A stretch of DNA of 61,511 nt. It comes from an uncultured Flavobacteriaceae bacterium (GTDB taxonomy: Bacteria; Bacteroidota; Bacteroidia; Flavobacteriales; Flavobacteriaceae). The position numbers were made by a program, and so were the translations under genes. Of the stretch, positions 18,703 through 28,258 are shown piece after piece (position 1 is the first letter of the stretch; every line of letters starts with the position of its first letter). Under the pieces are notes generated by a model. The model saw only the letters and a program-made list of their open reading frames with translations, made no database searches and had not been told where the DNA came from. The stretch lies in contig CAJQQG010000043.1 of the NCBI GenBank assembly GCA_905480425.1, positions 1 to 61,511 of the forward strand, written 5' to 3'.

Positions 18703-20286
18703 TCAATACTCTGATGTGTAATGAAATTTTACTTCTTTGAATTTTTCCTGAGTCATTTGTAGAGAAAAAGCTGAGTCAGCTAGGAATACTAATTTTCCAC
18801 TTTTGTCTTTAGCAAGAAATTTTTGTTTGATTCGTTGAAATTCTATAAAATCTGTGCTATCATCGTTTGCTTCTATCCAGCAGGCTTTATATACATTTAA
18901 ATTTTCAAAGTTACACTTTGCACCATATTCATTAAGTAAACGATATTGAATAACTTCAAACTGGAGAGCACCCACTGTACCAATTACTTTTCGACCATTT
19001 AAATCTAAAGTAAATAGTTGGGCAACACCTTCGTCCATTAATTGGTTAATTCCCTTAGCAAGTTGCTTTGATTTAAGCGGATCATTGTTGTTGATGAAAC
19101 GAAAATGTTCAGGGGAAAAACTGGGAATACCCTTAAATTGTAATATATCACCAGTAGTTAGTGTATCTCCAATTTTAAAATTTCCCGTATCATGAATACC
19201 TACTATATCTCCTGGATAGGAAATATCTACTATTTGTTTTTTTTCTGCAAAAAAAGCATTGGGTGAAGAAAATTTCAATTTCTTATTTAAACGAACGTGA
19301 TGGTAGGGTTTATTTCGTTCAAAAGTTCCAGACACAATTTTTATAAAGGCTAAACGATCACGATGTTTAGGATCCATATTAGCATGAATTTTAAAAACAA
19401 AACCAGTAAAATTTTTATCATCAGGTTTTACCAATCGTGTATCAGATTGTTTAGCTAACGGTTCTGGAGCAATTTCAATAAAGCAATTGAGTAATTCTTG
19501 AACCCCAAAATTATTTAATGCAGAACCAAACAATACTGGTTGGAGGGTCCCATCTAAATATTCTTGTTGGTTAAAGGGTGGATAAACCCCTTCAATTAAC
19601 TCCAGCTCATCCTTTAGATTATTAAGACTTATTGCTCCAATTTTAGTCTCTAATTCTGGAGCATCTAATGATTTGAAATGCTCTTTCTTTCCAATGATTT
19701 GTTTACTTTCATCCTGGAAAAGTTGAATATTTTTTTCCCATATATTATAGATTCCTTTAAAATCATACCCCATGCCAATGGGGATTGATAGTGGTGTAAC
19801 ACGAAGACCTAATTTTTGCTCTACTTCATCCATCAAATCAAATGCATCTTTCCCCTCTCGATCTAACTTATTTATAAATACAATTATTGGAATTTTTCGC
19901 ATCCGACAAACCTCTACTAATTTTTCTGTTTGTTCTTCAACTCCTTTAGCCACATCAATAACTACAATAACACTGTCAACAGCTGTGAGCGTTCTAAAAG
20001 TATCCTCTGAAAAGTCTTTGTGGCCTGGTGTATCTAGAATATTTATTTTTTTATCTTTATAAACAAATGCTAAAACTGATGTAGCTACAGAAATTCCCCG
20101 CTGCCGCTCAATTTCCATAAAATCACTGGTAGCGCCTTTTTTGATTTTATTAGATTTTACAGCACCTGCTTCTTGAATTGCCCCTCCGAAAAGAAGTAAT
20201 TTTTCCGTTAAAGTTGTCTTACCCGCATCAGGATGGGATATAATCCCAAAAGTTCGACGTCGTTTGATTTCTTTTAAAAAATCCAT
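18703..20286 (-). CDS. prfC: Peptide chain release factor 3
   Basis: A 527-residue translational GTPase that removes RF1/RF2 from the ribosome. The G1 loop is SHPDAGKTTLTEKL (about 17-30), G2 RGISV, G3 DTPGHKDFSEDT, and G4 NKLDRE. The RF3-specific C-terminal domain includes VAQLFTLDLNGRKVIGTVGALQFEV as a longer region. Length and motifs are typical. It has its own unit between the rpoC terminator and the divergent idi gene. Confidence 0.95.
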   Translation of the reverse strand: MDFLKEIKRRRTFGIISHPDAGKTTLTEKLLLFGGAIQEAGAVKSNKIKKGATSDFMEIERQRGISVATSVLAFVYKDKKINILDTPGHKDFSEDTFRTLTAVDSVIVVIDVAKGVEEQTEKLVEVCRMRKIPIIVFINKLDREGKDAFDLMDEVEQKLGLRVTPLSIPIGMGYDFKGIYNIWEKNIQLFQDESKQIIGKKEHFKSLDAPELETKIGAISLNNLKDELELIEGVYPPFNQQEYLDGTLQPVLFGSALNNFGVQELLNCFIEIAPEPLAKQSDTRLVKPDDKNFTGFVFKIHANMDPKHRDRLAFIKIVSGTFERNKPYHHVRLNKKLKFSSPNAFFAEKKQIVDISYPGDIVGIHDTGNFKIGDTLTTGDILQFKGIPSFSPEHFRFINNNDPLKSKQLAKGINQLMDEGVAQLFTLDLNGRKVIGTVGALQFEVIQYRLLNEYGAKCNFENLNVYKACWIEANDDSTDFIEFQRIKQKFLAKDKSGKLVFLADSAFSLQMTQEKFKEVKFHYTSEY

Positions 20287-20365
20287 CTGTAAAATTTAAG
20301 TAAAAGTATCATAAATAATGGCCTAAGCGAAAAGATTCTCAATAGGTTTTTGTAAAAATTTTGGG

Positions 20366-20373
20366 TAATTTTG
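20366..20373 (+). promoter_or_regulatory. -7 element directly in front of idi
   Basis: TAATTTTG matches TAnnTTTG and ends 6 bases before the ATG at 20380. A transcript from here would have almost no leader. No good TTG box is present 19-20 bases upstream, so confidence is limited. Confidence 0.4.
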
Positions 20374-20379
20374 ATTTTT

Positions 20380-20895
20380 ATGAAAGAAGAAGTTATTCTC
20401 GTTGATACAAATGATGTTCCACTAGGTACAATGCCAAAAATGGAAGCACATGAAAAGGCAATTTTACATCGGGCTTTTTCTGTTTTTATTCTAAATAAAG
20501 AAGGACAGCTAATGTTACAACAACGCGCTTTAAGTAAATATCATTCACCTGGTCTTTGGACTAATACTTGTTGTAGTCACCAAAGACTAGGAGAAACCAA
20601 TATAGAAGCAGGAACTAGAAGATTACAAGAAGAAATGGGCTTTAAAACTCCCTTAAAAGAGTTATTTAGTTTTGTTTATAAAGCAACATTTGATAATGGA
20701 CTTACCGAACATGAATTTGATCATGTCATTTTAGGGTATTATGATTCTGAACCCATTATTAACCATGAAGAAGTAACAAACTGGAAATGGATGAATCTTG
20801 AAGAAATTATAAAAGAAATAAAAACCACTCCCGATAATTATACGGCTTGGTTTAAGATCATTTTTGATCGATTCTATAATCATATAAAAGCATAA
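20380..20895 (+). CDS. idi: Isopentenyl-diphosphate delta-isomerase, type 1
   Basis: A 171-residue Nudix-fold enzyme interconverting IPP and DMAPP for isoprenoid synthesis. The catalytic Cys lies in WTNTCCSHQR and the catalytic Glu in GLTEHEFDHV; the Nudix-like segment is EAGTRRLQEEMGF. I use the ATG at 20380 rather than a TTG at 20371, because the family starts near this point and the TTG lies inside the -7 element. It is followed 2 bases later by the QueD-like gene, so they form an operon. Confidence 0.93.
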   Translation: MKEEVILVDTNDVPLGTMPKMEAHEKAILHRAFSVFILNKEGQLMLQQRALSKYHSPGLWTNTCCSHQRLGETNIEAGTRRLQEEMGFKTPLKELFSFVYKATFDNGLTEHEFDHVILGYYDSEPIINHEEVTNWKWMNLEEIIKEIKTTPDNYTAWFKIIFDRFYNHIKA

Positions 20896-20897
20896 CT

Positions 20898-21305
20898 ATG
20901 CGAGTAACTATAAGCAGAAAAGCTCATTTTAATGCAGCACATCGTTTGTACAGAAAAGATTGGTCTGACGCTCAGAACAATTCTATTTTCGGTAAATGTT
21001 CAAATCCTCACTACCACGGTCATAATTATGAATTAATTGCTCATATTACCGGCGAAATTGATCCAGAAACGGGATATGTTATGGATATGAAAGTTTTGAA
21101 AGATTTAATTAAAGAAAAAATTGAAGATGCGTTTGACCATAAAAACCTAAACGAAGAAGTTCCGGAGTTTTTAGATTTAATTCCGACAGCTGAAAATATG
21201 GCTGTGGTCATATACCAAAAGTTAATACCACATTTAAATAATAAACATGATTTATCTGTGACATTATATGAAACTCCCAGGAACTATGTAACTTTTTCAG
21301 GTTAA
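20898..21305 (+). CDS. queD: 6-carboxytetrahydropterin synthase / PTPS family
   Basis: A 135-residue PTPS-fold enzyme. Zinc ligands are visible in HFNAAH and HYHGHNY; the catalytic Cys is in GKCSNPHYHG, with the Asp/His pair in FDHKNLN and a conserved Glu in YETPRN. In most bacteria this makes 6-carboxytetrahydropterin for queuosine; a pterin synthase role cannot be excluded from sequence. It starts 2 bases after idi, an unusual metabolic pairing that is probably just operon sharing. Confidence 0.88.
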   Translation: MRVTISRKAHFNAAHRLYRKDWSDAQNNSIFGKCSNPHYHGHNYELIAHITGEIDPETGYVMDMKVLKDLIKEKIEDAFDHKNLNEEVPEFLDLIPTAENMAVVIYQKLIPHLNNKHDLSVTLYETPRNYVTFSG

Positions 21306-21394
21306 ACCATATTCAATTAAAAAAAATAGTAGCTTAGATTTTATTTTTATGATCTAAAAAAACACATTATATTAATTAATAAACTTATAAAATA

Positions 21395-21664
21395 ATGCCA
21401 AGTAGTATTAAACAACTAAAGAAAGACATCAATAATGACATTGGTGATTTAATTGAAGAAATTTATTTGTGGGAACTTTCTAATCCAAGTGCTGACTTAA
21501 CCAAAAGTGAAAAGATAATTGATGAAGCAATCATTACTTTTGATAGTTTGATACAAAAAGTTAATTCCGTTAAAGGTGACGACATTAAAAAGCAATTTAA
21601 AAGCATTCAAGAAGAGAAAACGAAAGCCATTACTGATTTAATGAAGAAAACGGAAAAGCTTTAA
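21395..21664 (+). CDS. Conserved-looking small helical protein
   Basis: An 89-residue, highly charged, all-helical protein, with DIGDLIEEIYLWELSNPSADL and a C-terminal coiled-coil-like IKKQFKSIQEEKTKAITDLM. No signal peptide or membrane segment. I do not recognise the family. It ends 1 base before the convergent lipoprotein gene, so the two 3' ends abut. Confidence 0.6.
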   Translation: MPSSIKQLKKDINNDIGDLIEEIYLWELSNPSADLTKSEKIIDEAIITFDSLIQKVNSVKGDDIKKQFKSIQEEKTKAITDLMKKTEKL

Positions 21665-21665
21665 A

Positions 21666-22400
21666 TCACTTTTTTTCAGTACTCCTTCTTTTTTCAAGAT
21701 AATTCACGAATTCTATACCATATTTTGAGTTTCTCACTTCGGGAGTCATTTTAAAGGCTATAGTGTCTAAAAGGGACAAGTTAGCGTCATATACTTCAGT
21801 TAACGCAAGATATGGAGCTATATTTTGATCAGTGTTTTGTGCAGCAAAATTGATAGTATATAAATATCTCCTTCTTAATAAATTATCAATTTTTTGTTGT
21901 AATGAGTCACTTTTTTTTGAGTTTCTCTTCAATTGAGCTTTATAAAACCCTTCAATCAATTCTAAATTTTGTTCATTAAATTTTTTGTTGAATGAAAGGT
22001 ATTCTTGGAGTAATTCCTGATTTTTTGATCCTTTAATTTTTGCACTACTGTCAAAAGTCTTTAGAAGGGTATTAATTTGAATGGTTCCTTTTTCACCAAA
22101 AAATAAAATACGATCATTCAGACTATCTCCATCTTCTTTTTCTAAATAGAGATAAAAAATTTCAGCTGTTTTAATAGGTATTTCAAAACTAAAGTTTGGC
22201 GTTCCTTTCACTAAAGTCGAATCAATATTAACTAACAAGGTTTCTTCCATTTTTTGAAGGTACAATTTCCCTTTTCGAAGCCCTTCAATTCTACCTTTTA
22301 CAATCATTTTGTCAATATTGCTTTTAAGTTTAGGTTCACAGCCCGTTATTAAAATTAAAGTAGATAGTAATATTAAAAAACGAATATGTATTCTCATCAT
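21666..22400 (-). CDS. DUF4369 lipoprotein
   Basis: A lipoprotein of about 244 residues with a basic start, a hydrophobic run and a lipobox ending ITGC near residue 20, followed by EPKLKSN. The next segment, IDKMIVKGRIEGLRKGKLYL, is the DUF4369 type seen in Bacteroidota proteins, often at the N-terminus of envelope thioredoxins. No thioredoxin CxxC follows here. The rest is helical and charged. I start it at the ATG at 22400, 2 bases after the stop of the DUF5916 gene; an ATG one codon later is equally possible. It is probably co-transcribed with that gene. Confidence 0.75.
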   Translation of the reverse strand: MMRIHIRFLILLSTLILITGCEPKLKSNIDKMIVKGRIEGLRKGKLYLQKMEETLLVNIDSTLVKGTPNFSFEIPIKTAEIFYLYLEKEDGDSLNDRILFFGEKGTIQINTLLKTFDSSAKIKGSKNQELLQEYLSFNKKFNEQNLELIEGFYKAQLKRNSKKSDSLQQKIDNLLRRRYLYTINFAAQNTDQNIAPYLALTEVYDANLSLLDTIAFKMTPEVRNSKYGIEFVNYLEKRRSTEKK

Positions 22401-22402
22401 AA

Positions 22403-24613
22403 TTATATATTTAACCAATAAGTAAGTTTCAGGTTAAAACTACGATATCTTGGCGAAAAATTATCAGTACTTAAATAATTATCATTATAGACAATAAATA
22501 AATCTGATAATGGAGCAAAACGCCATTGTAATCTTGAATTAACTCCTAGGTTTTCTTTTTGAGAGTTGTATTGAACAAATGTTGTCCAAAAAAGTGTTTT
22601 TGAAAAAGTAAAATCAAGTTTAGGACTAATCAACCAAATGTTTTTTGACGAGAATGGTTCAGGAAGTTTAATATCATTAAAATTAACAATTACACTAGCA
22701 TTGAAAATAGGTTGCTTTCGCCAATTAAGTTCATTTTCAATAGACAATTTAGTTCCATTATAAAAGCTACCATACGACAACTTAGAGTTAAAATTAAATC
22801 TCTTTCTTTGATCAGAGCGATACGATATTTGAACGTCAGTAAAGTCATAGGTAGTATTTGAAGGTAAGCTTATACCATCATCACTTCTTGTGGGATCAAA
22901 TCCGTTTATTAAATATTCTTGCCGATTTGTAACCCTTAAGCTCAAATTCGTATTATTTAAATATCTTTTTTGTATTGAAGTTATAAACCATCGGTCAGTT
23001 AGTTTGTAATCTATGGATGGATCAAGTACAAAGAAACTGCGCTCACTAAACTCATAACTATTTACATTTGGATTTTTTGGATAAATTCGGTATGTATATT
23101 CGGGACTGAGTTTTAAAAATCCTGTTCGTCTATAAAAACCAAGATTTGATCTAAAATCTTCTCCTCCGTGAATAATTTCCATTAGCATTCTGTTATTTAA
23201 CGTATTTCTTTCCAAATTAATTCCAGAAATAACATCGTCCTCATCTAATCCTTCTGTAAAAGATTTGTGAAAAAAAGCACGCCCTGACCACTTACTGTCT
23301 TTTGAAGCTAAATTATACTCTATACCGGTTACACTATTTTTTTCCTCTTCTTTAGTGACAAAAGAATAATTATCCATTGTCCTTCTATCAATTAAGAAAA
23401 AGCTAACATTAGATCGATCAAACACTTTTTGACGTAGTGTGAATACAGTATTTAAATTAGAAGGAATTTCATTTTTAATATCTTCCTCAGTTAAGACATT
23501 TAAAAAACCGAGGCGAAGATTCGAGTTAAGTTTTCCACTAAGTCTCGCGCCCGCTATAATTTTATTTTCAATGGTGTTTCCATCTAAATCTTCTGCGACC
23601 CCAATTCGTCTTGAGAAAAAGGGAGTAACATCTCCAAAAGCTCCAAAGTCTTTAAATAAGTCATCATTTTGAGTGAAAAATTGTCTTTTTTCTGGGAGTG
23701 AAATTGCAAAACGGGTCAGATTTACTACTTGATCATCAACTTCTACTTGAGAAAAATCTGGATTTATGGTTAAATCTAAATTTAAGGCATTACCAATAGG
23801 TACTTTAACATCGCCCCCTAAAGAAAAACTCGAATTCTGGCTGGGTTCAATAAAATCTTTTTGTGAAGAAGCACTCAGATAAGGAATGAATGATAAAGGA
23901 TTCCTTGCTTTTTTAAGGGGCTCTTTAAAGGCCATTTCCCCCATAAATGCTAAATTTCCAATGGTTTGATTTTGGGGTGTTCTTATCCAGATACTATGTT
24001 CATTGCCTTGGGTATTTCTTCGATAAATATTAAAGCGCCAAGATGTTTGTGTGTTGTCATAAAAAAACGAACTAAAGGGTATTTTAATCTCAGCGGTGTA
24101 ATATGTTTCTTCAATTTTTGTTTCTACTTCCCATTTTGTATCCCAAGAATAATTTCTATCGGAACGATAACTCTGATTTCCACCAGAGATTAATCCATCT
24201 GCTTTTAATCCAAGCGGGTTTGTGGCAAAAGAAAACGCATTGGTAGCATCATTAAATGTGTCAAAAAGTAAGGTGATATAATCTGCTCCATAAGTATTGA
24301 AATCACGTTTTAAATTGGGAGTTGTAAAATTTATTCCGTTGATATCAGCTTCTATTAAGATATAAAGGTTTTTTTCATCACGAAGCATTTTAAATCGTGT
24401 CTGTTTATTTGCTTGAATAGAATCTGTCGGGCGCCACATCCAGAAGCTATTACTCCATTTTGCTTTATCCCATTGAATTTCTTTAGAAAGACCATCAATT
24501 TCAATAGCTCCTTTTATGGAATTCACAAATAATCCTTTTTCTTCTTGACCTATTACAACAGAGGCAATAAGGGTCGAACAAATCAAAAGTGAATTTAGAA
24601 GTATTTTCCGCAA
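22403..24613 (-). CDS. Outer-membrane DUF5916 protein with CBM9-like domain
   Basis: A 736-residue exported protein. A signal peptide (ending ASVVIGQ) is followed by a CBM9-like carbohydrate-binding domain (about 30-230: AIEIDGLSKEIQWDKA, GADYITLLFDTF), then a DUF5916 region (about 235-736) rich in alternating strands and ending in an aromatic-rich LKLTYWLNI, as in outer-membrane barrels. The text NLDLTINPDFSQVEVDDQVVNL is typical of the family (here only in part quoted). The function is unsettled; binding or transport at the outer membrane is inferred. The start codon is a TTG at 24613, with no in-frame ATG nearby upstream and the signal peptide beginning directly after it. Confidence 0.82.
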   Translation of the reverse strand: MRKILLNSLLICSTLIASVVIGQEEKGLFVNSIKGAIEIDGLSKEIQWDKAKWSNSFWMWRPTDSIQANKQTRFKMLRDEKNLYILIEADINGINFTTPNLKRDFNTYGADYITLLFDTFNDATNAFSFATNPLGLKADGLISGGNQSYRSDRNYSWDTKWEVETKIEETYYTAEIKIPFSSFFYDNTQTSWRFNIYRRNTQGNEHSIWIRTPQNQTIGNLAFMGEMAFKEPLKKARNPLSFIPYLSASSQKDFIEPSQNSSFSLGGDVKVPIGNALNLDLTINPDFSQVEVDDQVVNLTRFAISLPEKRQFFTQNDDLFKDFGAFGDVTPFFSRRIGVAEDLDGNTIENKIIAGARLSGKLNSNLRLGFLNVLTEEDIKNEIPSNLNTVFTLRQKVFDRSNVSFFLIDRRTMDNYSFVTKEEEKNSVTGIEYNLASKDSKWSGRAFFHKSFTEGLDEDDVISGINLERNTLNNRMLMEIIHGGEDFRSNLGFYRRTGFLKLSPEYTYRIYPKNPNVNSYEFSERSFFVLDPSIDYKLTDRWFITSIQKRYLNNTNLSLRVTNRQEYLINGFDPTRSDDGISLPSNTTYDFTDVQISYRSDQRKRFNFNSKLSYGSFYNGTKLSIENELNWRKQPIFNASVIVNFNDIKLPEPFSSKNIWLISPKLDFTFSKTLFWTTFVQYNSQKENLGVNSRLQWRFAPLSDLFIVYNDNYLSTDNFSPRYRSFNLKLTYWLNI

Positions 24614-24716
24614 ATTGCTTGATTTTATTTTCAGATTAGCAAAAATAGTATACTAACTTTGACAATTCATCTCCAATAAGGTTTAATTTTAAAAAAAGAA
24701 ATTTTCATAAAAATTC

Positions 24717-25523
24717 ATGAAATTAAAAACATATACTAATAAAGTCTTCATAATGATTCTTTCATTATTTCCAATCATAGCTTATTCAAGTGAAGTTAAT
24801 GTTTTTAAAACCTGGGGAGCCACAGGTCACCGTGTTATTGGTGAAGTTGCCAGTCAACACATATCTAAACGAACAGCGAAAGCATTAAATGAATTATTGG
24901 ATGGTGAATCCTTAGCCTATGCTTCTAACTTTGGGGATGATATAAAGTCTGACAAAAAATATAACAAATACTATTCATGGCATTATGCAAATTTGGATCT
25001 AGATCAAACTTATGCTGAAAGTGACAAAAACCCTAAAGGAGATATCATTATTGCTATTAAAAATTGTATTAATATTTTAAAGAATATTAATGAGTCAAAA
25101 GAGCGAAAACAATTTTTTCTAAAATTATTAATACATTTTATTGGTGATTTACACCAGCCATTACATTTAGGACAATTAAAAGATAAGGGTGGGAATGATA
25201 TAAAAGTTAAATGGTTTGGAAAAAATTCTAATCTCCATAGAGTTTGGGATAGTGGAATCATTGAAAGTCACGGAATGAGTTATTCGGAAATGACAGTAAA
25301 CCTGCCTGTTTTAAATGCTTTTGAAATTAAATCTCTCAAAAATAATTCGTTAAATGATTGGTTAGTAGAAATCCACGCTTTAACAAATATAATTTATACC
25401 ACCTTACCTGAAAAAACTAATTTAGGGTATAAATATCGATATGAATATATAAATATTGTTCGCAAGCAATTATTAAATGGGGGTATTCATTTGGCGACAG
25501 TTCTCAATGATATTTTCGAATAA
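24717..25523 (+). CDS. Secreted S1/P1-type nuclease
   Basis: A 268-residue zinc-dependent nuclease degrading single-stranded nucleic acid or 3'-nucleotides outside the cytoplasm. After a Sec signal peptide (about 1-31) the mature N-terminus begins at Trp33 in WGATGHRVIGEVA, where Trp and His are zinc ligands. The other ligands are visible in FGDDIK, SWHYANL, LIHFIGDLHQPLH and NLHRVWDSG, so the three-zinc site looks complete. It probably serves phosphate and nucleoside scavenging. A TAACTTTG (24654-24661) upstream is a possible -7 element. Confidence 0.92.
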   Translation: MKLKTYTNKVFIMILSLFPIIAYSSEVNVFKTWGATGHRVIGEVASQHISKRTAKALNELLDGESLAYASNFGDDIKSDKKYNKYYSWHYANLDLDQTYAESDKNPKGDIIIAIKNCINILKNINESKERKQFFLKLLIHFIGDLHQPLHLGQLKDKGGNDIKVKWFGKNSNLHRVWDSGIIESHGMSYSEMTVNLPVLNAFEIKSLKNNSLNDWLVEIHALTNIIYTTLPEKTNLGYKYRYEYINIVRKQLLNGGIHLATVLNDIFE

Positions 25524-25540
25524 GCAATATTTCTATATAC

Positions 25541-26176
25541 TTATATAATTTTTCGAAACGTTAAATTAATTCGCGTTGAAATAGTCCGAGTTGTTTTAGG
25601 TATTTGATGAAGCCAGTGATGTTGAAATTCTCCACTCATAATTAAAAGACTTCCATGCGCTAATTTCAATTTTATTCGTTGATCTTTTAATTTTTTATGT
25701 TTTAAATGAAAAAATCTTTCTTCCCCTAAACTCAGTGATGCAATGGAAGGATTTATTCCTAAGGCTGACTCATTGTCTGAATGCCATCCATTGCTGTCTT
25801 TTCCATTGCGATATAAATTAAGTAATACTGAATTATATGAATTTGGCTTTATATGTTCAATTTCAGTAAGAATTTGAAACAGTTCATTTGTCATTGCCCT
25901 AGGGTGCATAGTGATGTTAGAGTAGGAATATGGTTTCTGTTGAATTGAATGCAGTGAGGTTAATCTGGGCTGGTCATATGTTTTCCCATACACTGTTATC
26001 TTATCTTGTCTCCAAGGAATTGTATTTTCTAATTTTTTTAATAACAGGTCGGCCGCATTTTTTTTCTTAAAATTTGGTATATAAAGTATTTCACCATCTT
26101 TGATTATTGGTGAAAAGGCATCATTTTTTTTTAGAAATAATTCAATCACTTGATTCTTTATCAATGTAATACTCAT
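25541..26176 (-). CDS. AlkB-family 2-oxoglutarate/Fe(II) dioxygenase
   Basis: A 211-residue AlkB/ALKBH-like enzyme, expected to demethylate alkylated nucleic acid bases oxidatively. The iron ligands are the HSD pair in NGWHSDNE and the distal His in HHWLHQIPK; the 2-oxoglutarate arginine lies in TRINLTFR. An N-terminal substrate-recognition part contains PWRQDKITVYG and PRLTSLH. It is separated from htpG upstream by a strong terminator, so it probably has its own promoter close to its start. Confidence 0.9.
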   Translation of the reverse strand: MSITLIKNQVIELFLKKNDAFSPIIKDGEILYIPNFKKKNAADLLLKKLENTIPWRQDKITVYGKTYDQPRLTSLHSIQQKPYSYSNITMHPRAMTNELFQILTEIEHIKPNSYNSVLLNLYRNGKDSNGWHSDNESALGINPSIASLSLGEERFFHLKHKKLKDQRIKLKLAHGSLLIMSGEFQHHWLHQIPKTTRTISTRINLTFRKII

Positions 26177-26183
26177 AGATCAA

Positions 26184-26217
26184 AAAAAATGGGAAATTTA
26201 AATTTCCCATTTTTTAA
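26184..26217 (-). terminator. Rho-independent terminator of htpG
   Basis: A near-perfect palindrome with AAATGGGAAATTT and AAATTTCCCATTT arms is centred at 26200, followed on the minus strand by a run of eight T's. It lies directly after the htpG stop. Confidence 0.85.
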
Positions 26218-28101
26218 TTATTTAATTAAATCAACGCTTCGCTGAATAAATTGGGTCAATGCTTCTCCTTTTAATAAATTTTGAGATAATTTTGCAAGAT
26301 CCAATGCTTGTTGAATTAAGCGAACTCGTTTCTTTTCTGTTTTGGTAGTTAATATTTCATTAGTGAGCTCATGATTAGTGTTCACTACTAAATTATACAT
26401 ATCAGGCATATTACCCATCATCATTCCACCACCACCAGTTTGTTGCATTTCCTTCATTCGTCTCATAAACTCAGGTTGTGTAAGAACAAAAGGTAATGCT
26501 TGACTATCCATTGCTTCAAGTTGAACAGTATATCCACCTTCTTTTACAACAGCTTCAATCATTGGCTTAAGATCCTCTTGTTCTTTTTCGGAAAGTTTTG
26601 AAAGTGTGGCTTCTTCTTTTTTAATTAGATTTTCAACAGTATCGCCATCTACACGAACAAAAGAAATATTTTCTTTATTTCCTTCTAATTTTTGAATTAA
26701 ATGACCAATTATGGGAGAATCTAATAATAACACTTTATACCCTTTGTTTTTTGCCTGAGTAATATAGCTATGTTGATCCTCTGCATTTGAGGCATAAAGA
26801 ATGATAAGCTTATCATCCTTGTCAGTTTGAGTATCTTTTATTGTTTCTTGTAATTCTTTAAAAGTGAAAAATTCTCCATTGGTAGTTGGAAAAAGCGCAA
26901 AACTTTCTGCCTTATCAAAAAACTTATCTTCACTTAGCATTCCATATTCGATAACAACTTTTATATCATTCCATTTTTCTTCAAAACCTTTACGATCTTT
27001 TTTAAATAGATTGCCTAGCTTGTCAGCTACCTTTTTAGTTATATAATTACTTATTTTTTTAACAGCTCCATCGGCTTGAAGGTAACTTCTAGATACATTA
27101 AGAGGAATATCAGGAGAGTCAATTACACCTCGAAGAAGTGTTAAGAATTCAGGAACAATTCCTTCAACATTATCAGTAACAAATACTTGATTTTGATAGA
27201 GTTGAATTCTATCTTTTTGAACATTAAGATCATTATTTAGCTTTGGAAAATATAATATACCTGTTAAGTTAAATGGGTAATCTACATTTAAATGAATGTT
27301 AAATAAAGGCTCTTCAAATTGCATGGGATATAATTCCCGATAAAAGCTTTTATAATCATCTTCTTTTAAATCAGCTGGTTTTTTAGTCCAAGCAGGATCA
27401 GGATTATTTATAAAATTATCAACAGTAATCGTTTCTGCTTTTGCATCTTTAGCTGCATCTTTAGGTAGAGGGAGAGTTTCTTCACGTGTTCCAAACTTAA
27501 TTGGAATTGGCATGAATTTATTGTATTTATTTAATAATTCATTTATTCTAGGTTCTTCTAAAAACTCTTTAGAATCTTTATCTATGTGAAGAATAATTTC
27601 CGTTCCCCGAGTAGTTTTATCTGCTAACTCTAAAGTATATTCTGGTGATCCATCGCACACCCAGCGGGAAGCAGGACCATTTTTATGTGATTTTGTGATG
27701 ATTTCTACTTTTTCAGAAACCATAAATGCAGAATAAAAACCAAGTCCAAAATGACCAATAATTCCACTGTCTTTAGCACTGTCTTTATACTGCTCTAAGA
27801 ATTCTTCAGCACCTGAAAAGGCAACTTCATTAATATATTTTTGAACTTCCTCTTCTGTCATTCCAATTCCTTGATCAATAACATGAAGCTTTTTTCCTTT
27901 TTTATCAATTATTATTTCAATGTGCTGTGCTCCTAAATCGCCTTTTATTTCTCCTAAACTACTTAGGTGTTGAAGTTTGGTAGTAGCATCTGTGGCATTA
28001 GAAATTAATTCTCTTAAAAAAATCTCGTGATCACTGTAAAGAAATTTTTTAATTAGCGGGAAGATGTTTTCAACAGCAACATTAATTTTTCCTGTACTCA
28101 T
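26218..28101 (-). CDS. htpG: Molecular chaperone HtpG (Hsp90)
   Basis: A 627-residue bacterial Hsp90. The GHKL ATPase domain shows LRELISNATDA (catalytic Glu), DQGIGMT and GHFGLGFYSAFMV; the middle domain has LNVSRSYLQ; the C-terminal dimerisation part is present. I start at the ATG at 28101 (MSTGKINVAVENIF), which matches the family, rather than the longer frame at 28146. Its length is normal for Bacteroidota. It is a single-gene unit with its own terminator and is probably stress-induced, though I see no recognisable heat-shock element. Confidence 0.95.
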   Translation of the reverse strand: MSTGKINVAVENIFPLIKKFLYSDHEIFLRELISNATDATTKLQHLSSLGEIKGDLGAQHIEIIIDKKGKKLHVIDQGIGMTEEEVQKYINEVAFSGAEEFLEQYKDSAKDSGIIGHFGLGFYSAFMVSEKVEIITKSHKNGPASRWVCDGSPEYTLELADKTTRGTEIILHIDKDSKEFLEEPRINELLNKYNKFMPIPIKFGTREETLPLPKDAAKDAKAETITVDNFINNPDPAWTKKPADLKEDDYKSFYRELYPMQFEEPLFNIHLNVDYPFNLTGILYFPKLNNDLNVQKDRIQLYQNQVFVTDNVEGIVPEFLTLLRGVIDSPDIPLNVSRSYLQADGAVKKISNYITKKVADKLGNLFKKDRKGFEEKWNDIKVVIEYGMLSEDKFFDKAESFALFPTTNGEFFTFKELQETIKDTQTDKDDKLIILYASNAEDQHSYITQAKNKGYKVLLLDSPIIGHLIQKLEGNKENISFVRVDGDTVENLIKKEEATLSKLSEKEQEDLKPMIEAVVKEGGYTVQLEAMDSQALPFVLTQPEFMRRMKEMQQTGGGGMMMGNMPDMYNLVVNTNHELTNEILTTKTEKKRVRLIQQALDLAKLSQNLLKGEALTQFIQRSVDLIK

Positions 28102-28221
28102 ATTTTTATTTTTTAATTTATAATATGTTTGCAAAAAAAATACCATTCTTTAAAGTGTGACAAGATGGCATTTTTTTAAAATTAAAGATGTTTAAGTCAT
28201 AGAAAGAAATGATAAACACTT

Positions 28222-28229
28222 TATATTTG
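28222..28229 (+). promoter_or_regulatory. Probable -7 element for the TetR-like gene
   Basis: TATATTTG fits TAnnTTTG and lies 29 bases before the ATG at 28259. The -33 side is not convincing. Confidence 0.4.
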
Positions 28230-28258
28230 TGATCACTTTAACCATTTGGTAAATAACT

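Noticed and set aside
26164-28146. Longer htpG start at 28146
   Set aside because: The extra 15 residues (MVFFLQTYYKLKNKN) are not like any HtpG start; MSTGKINV at 28101 fits the family.
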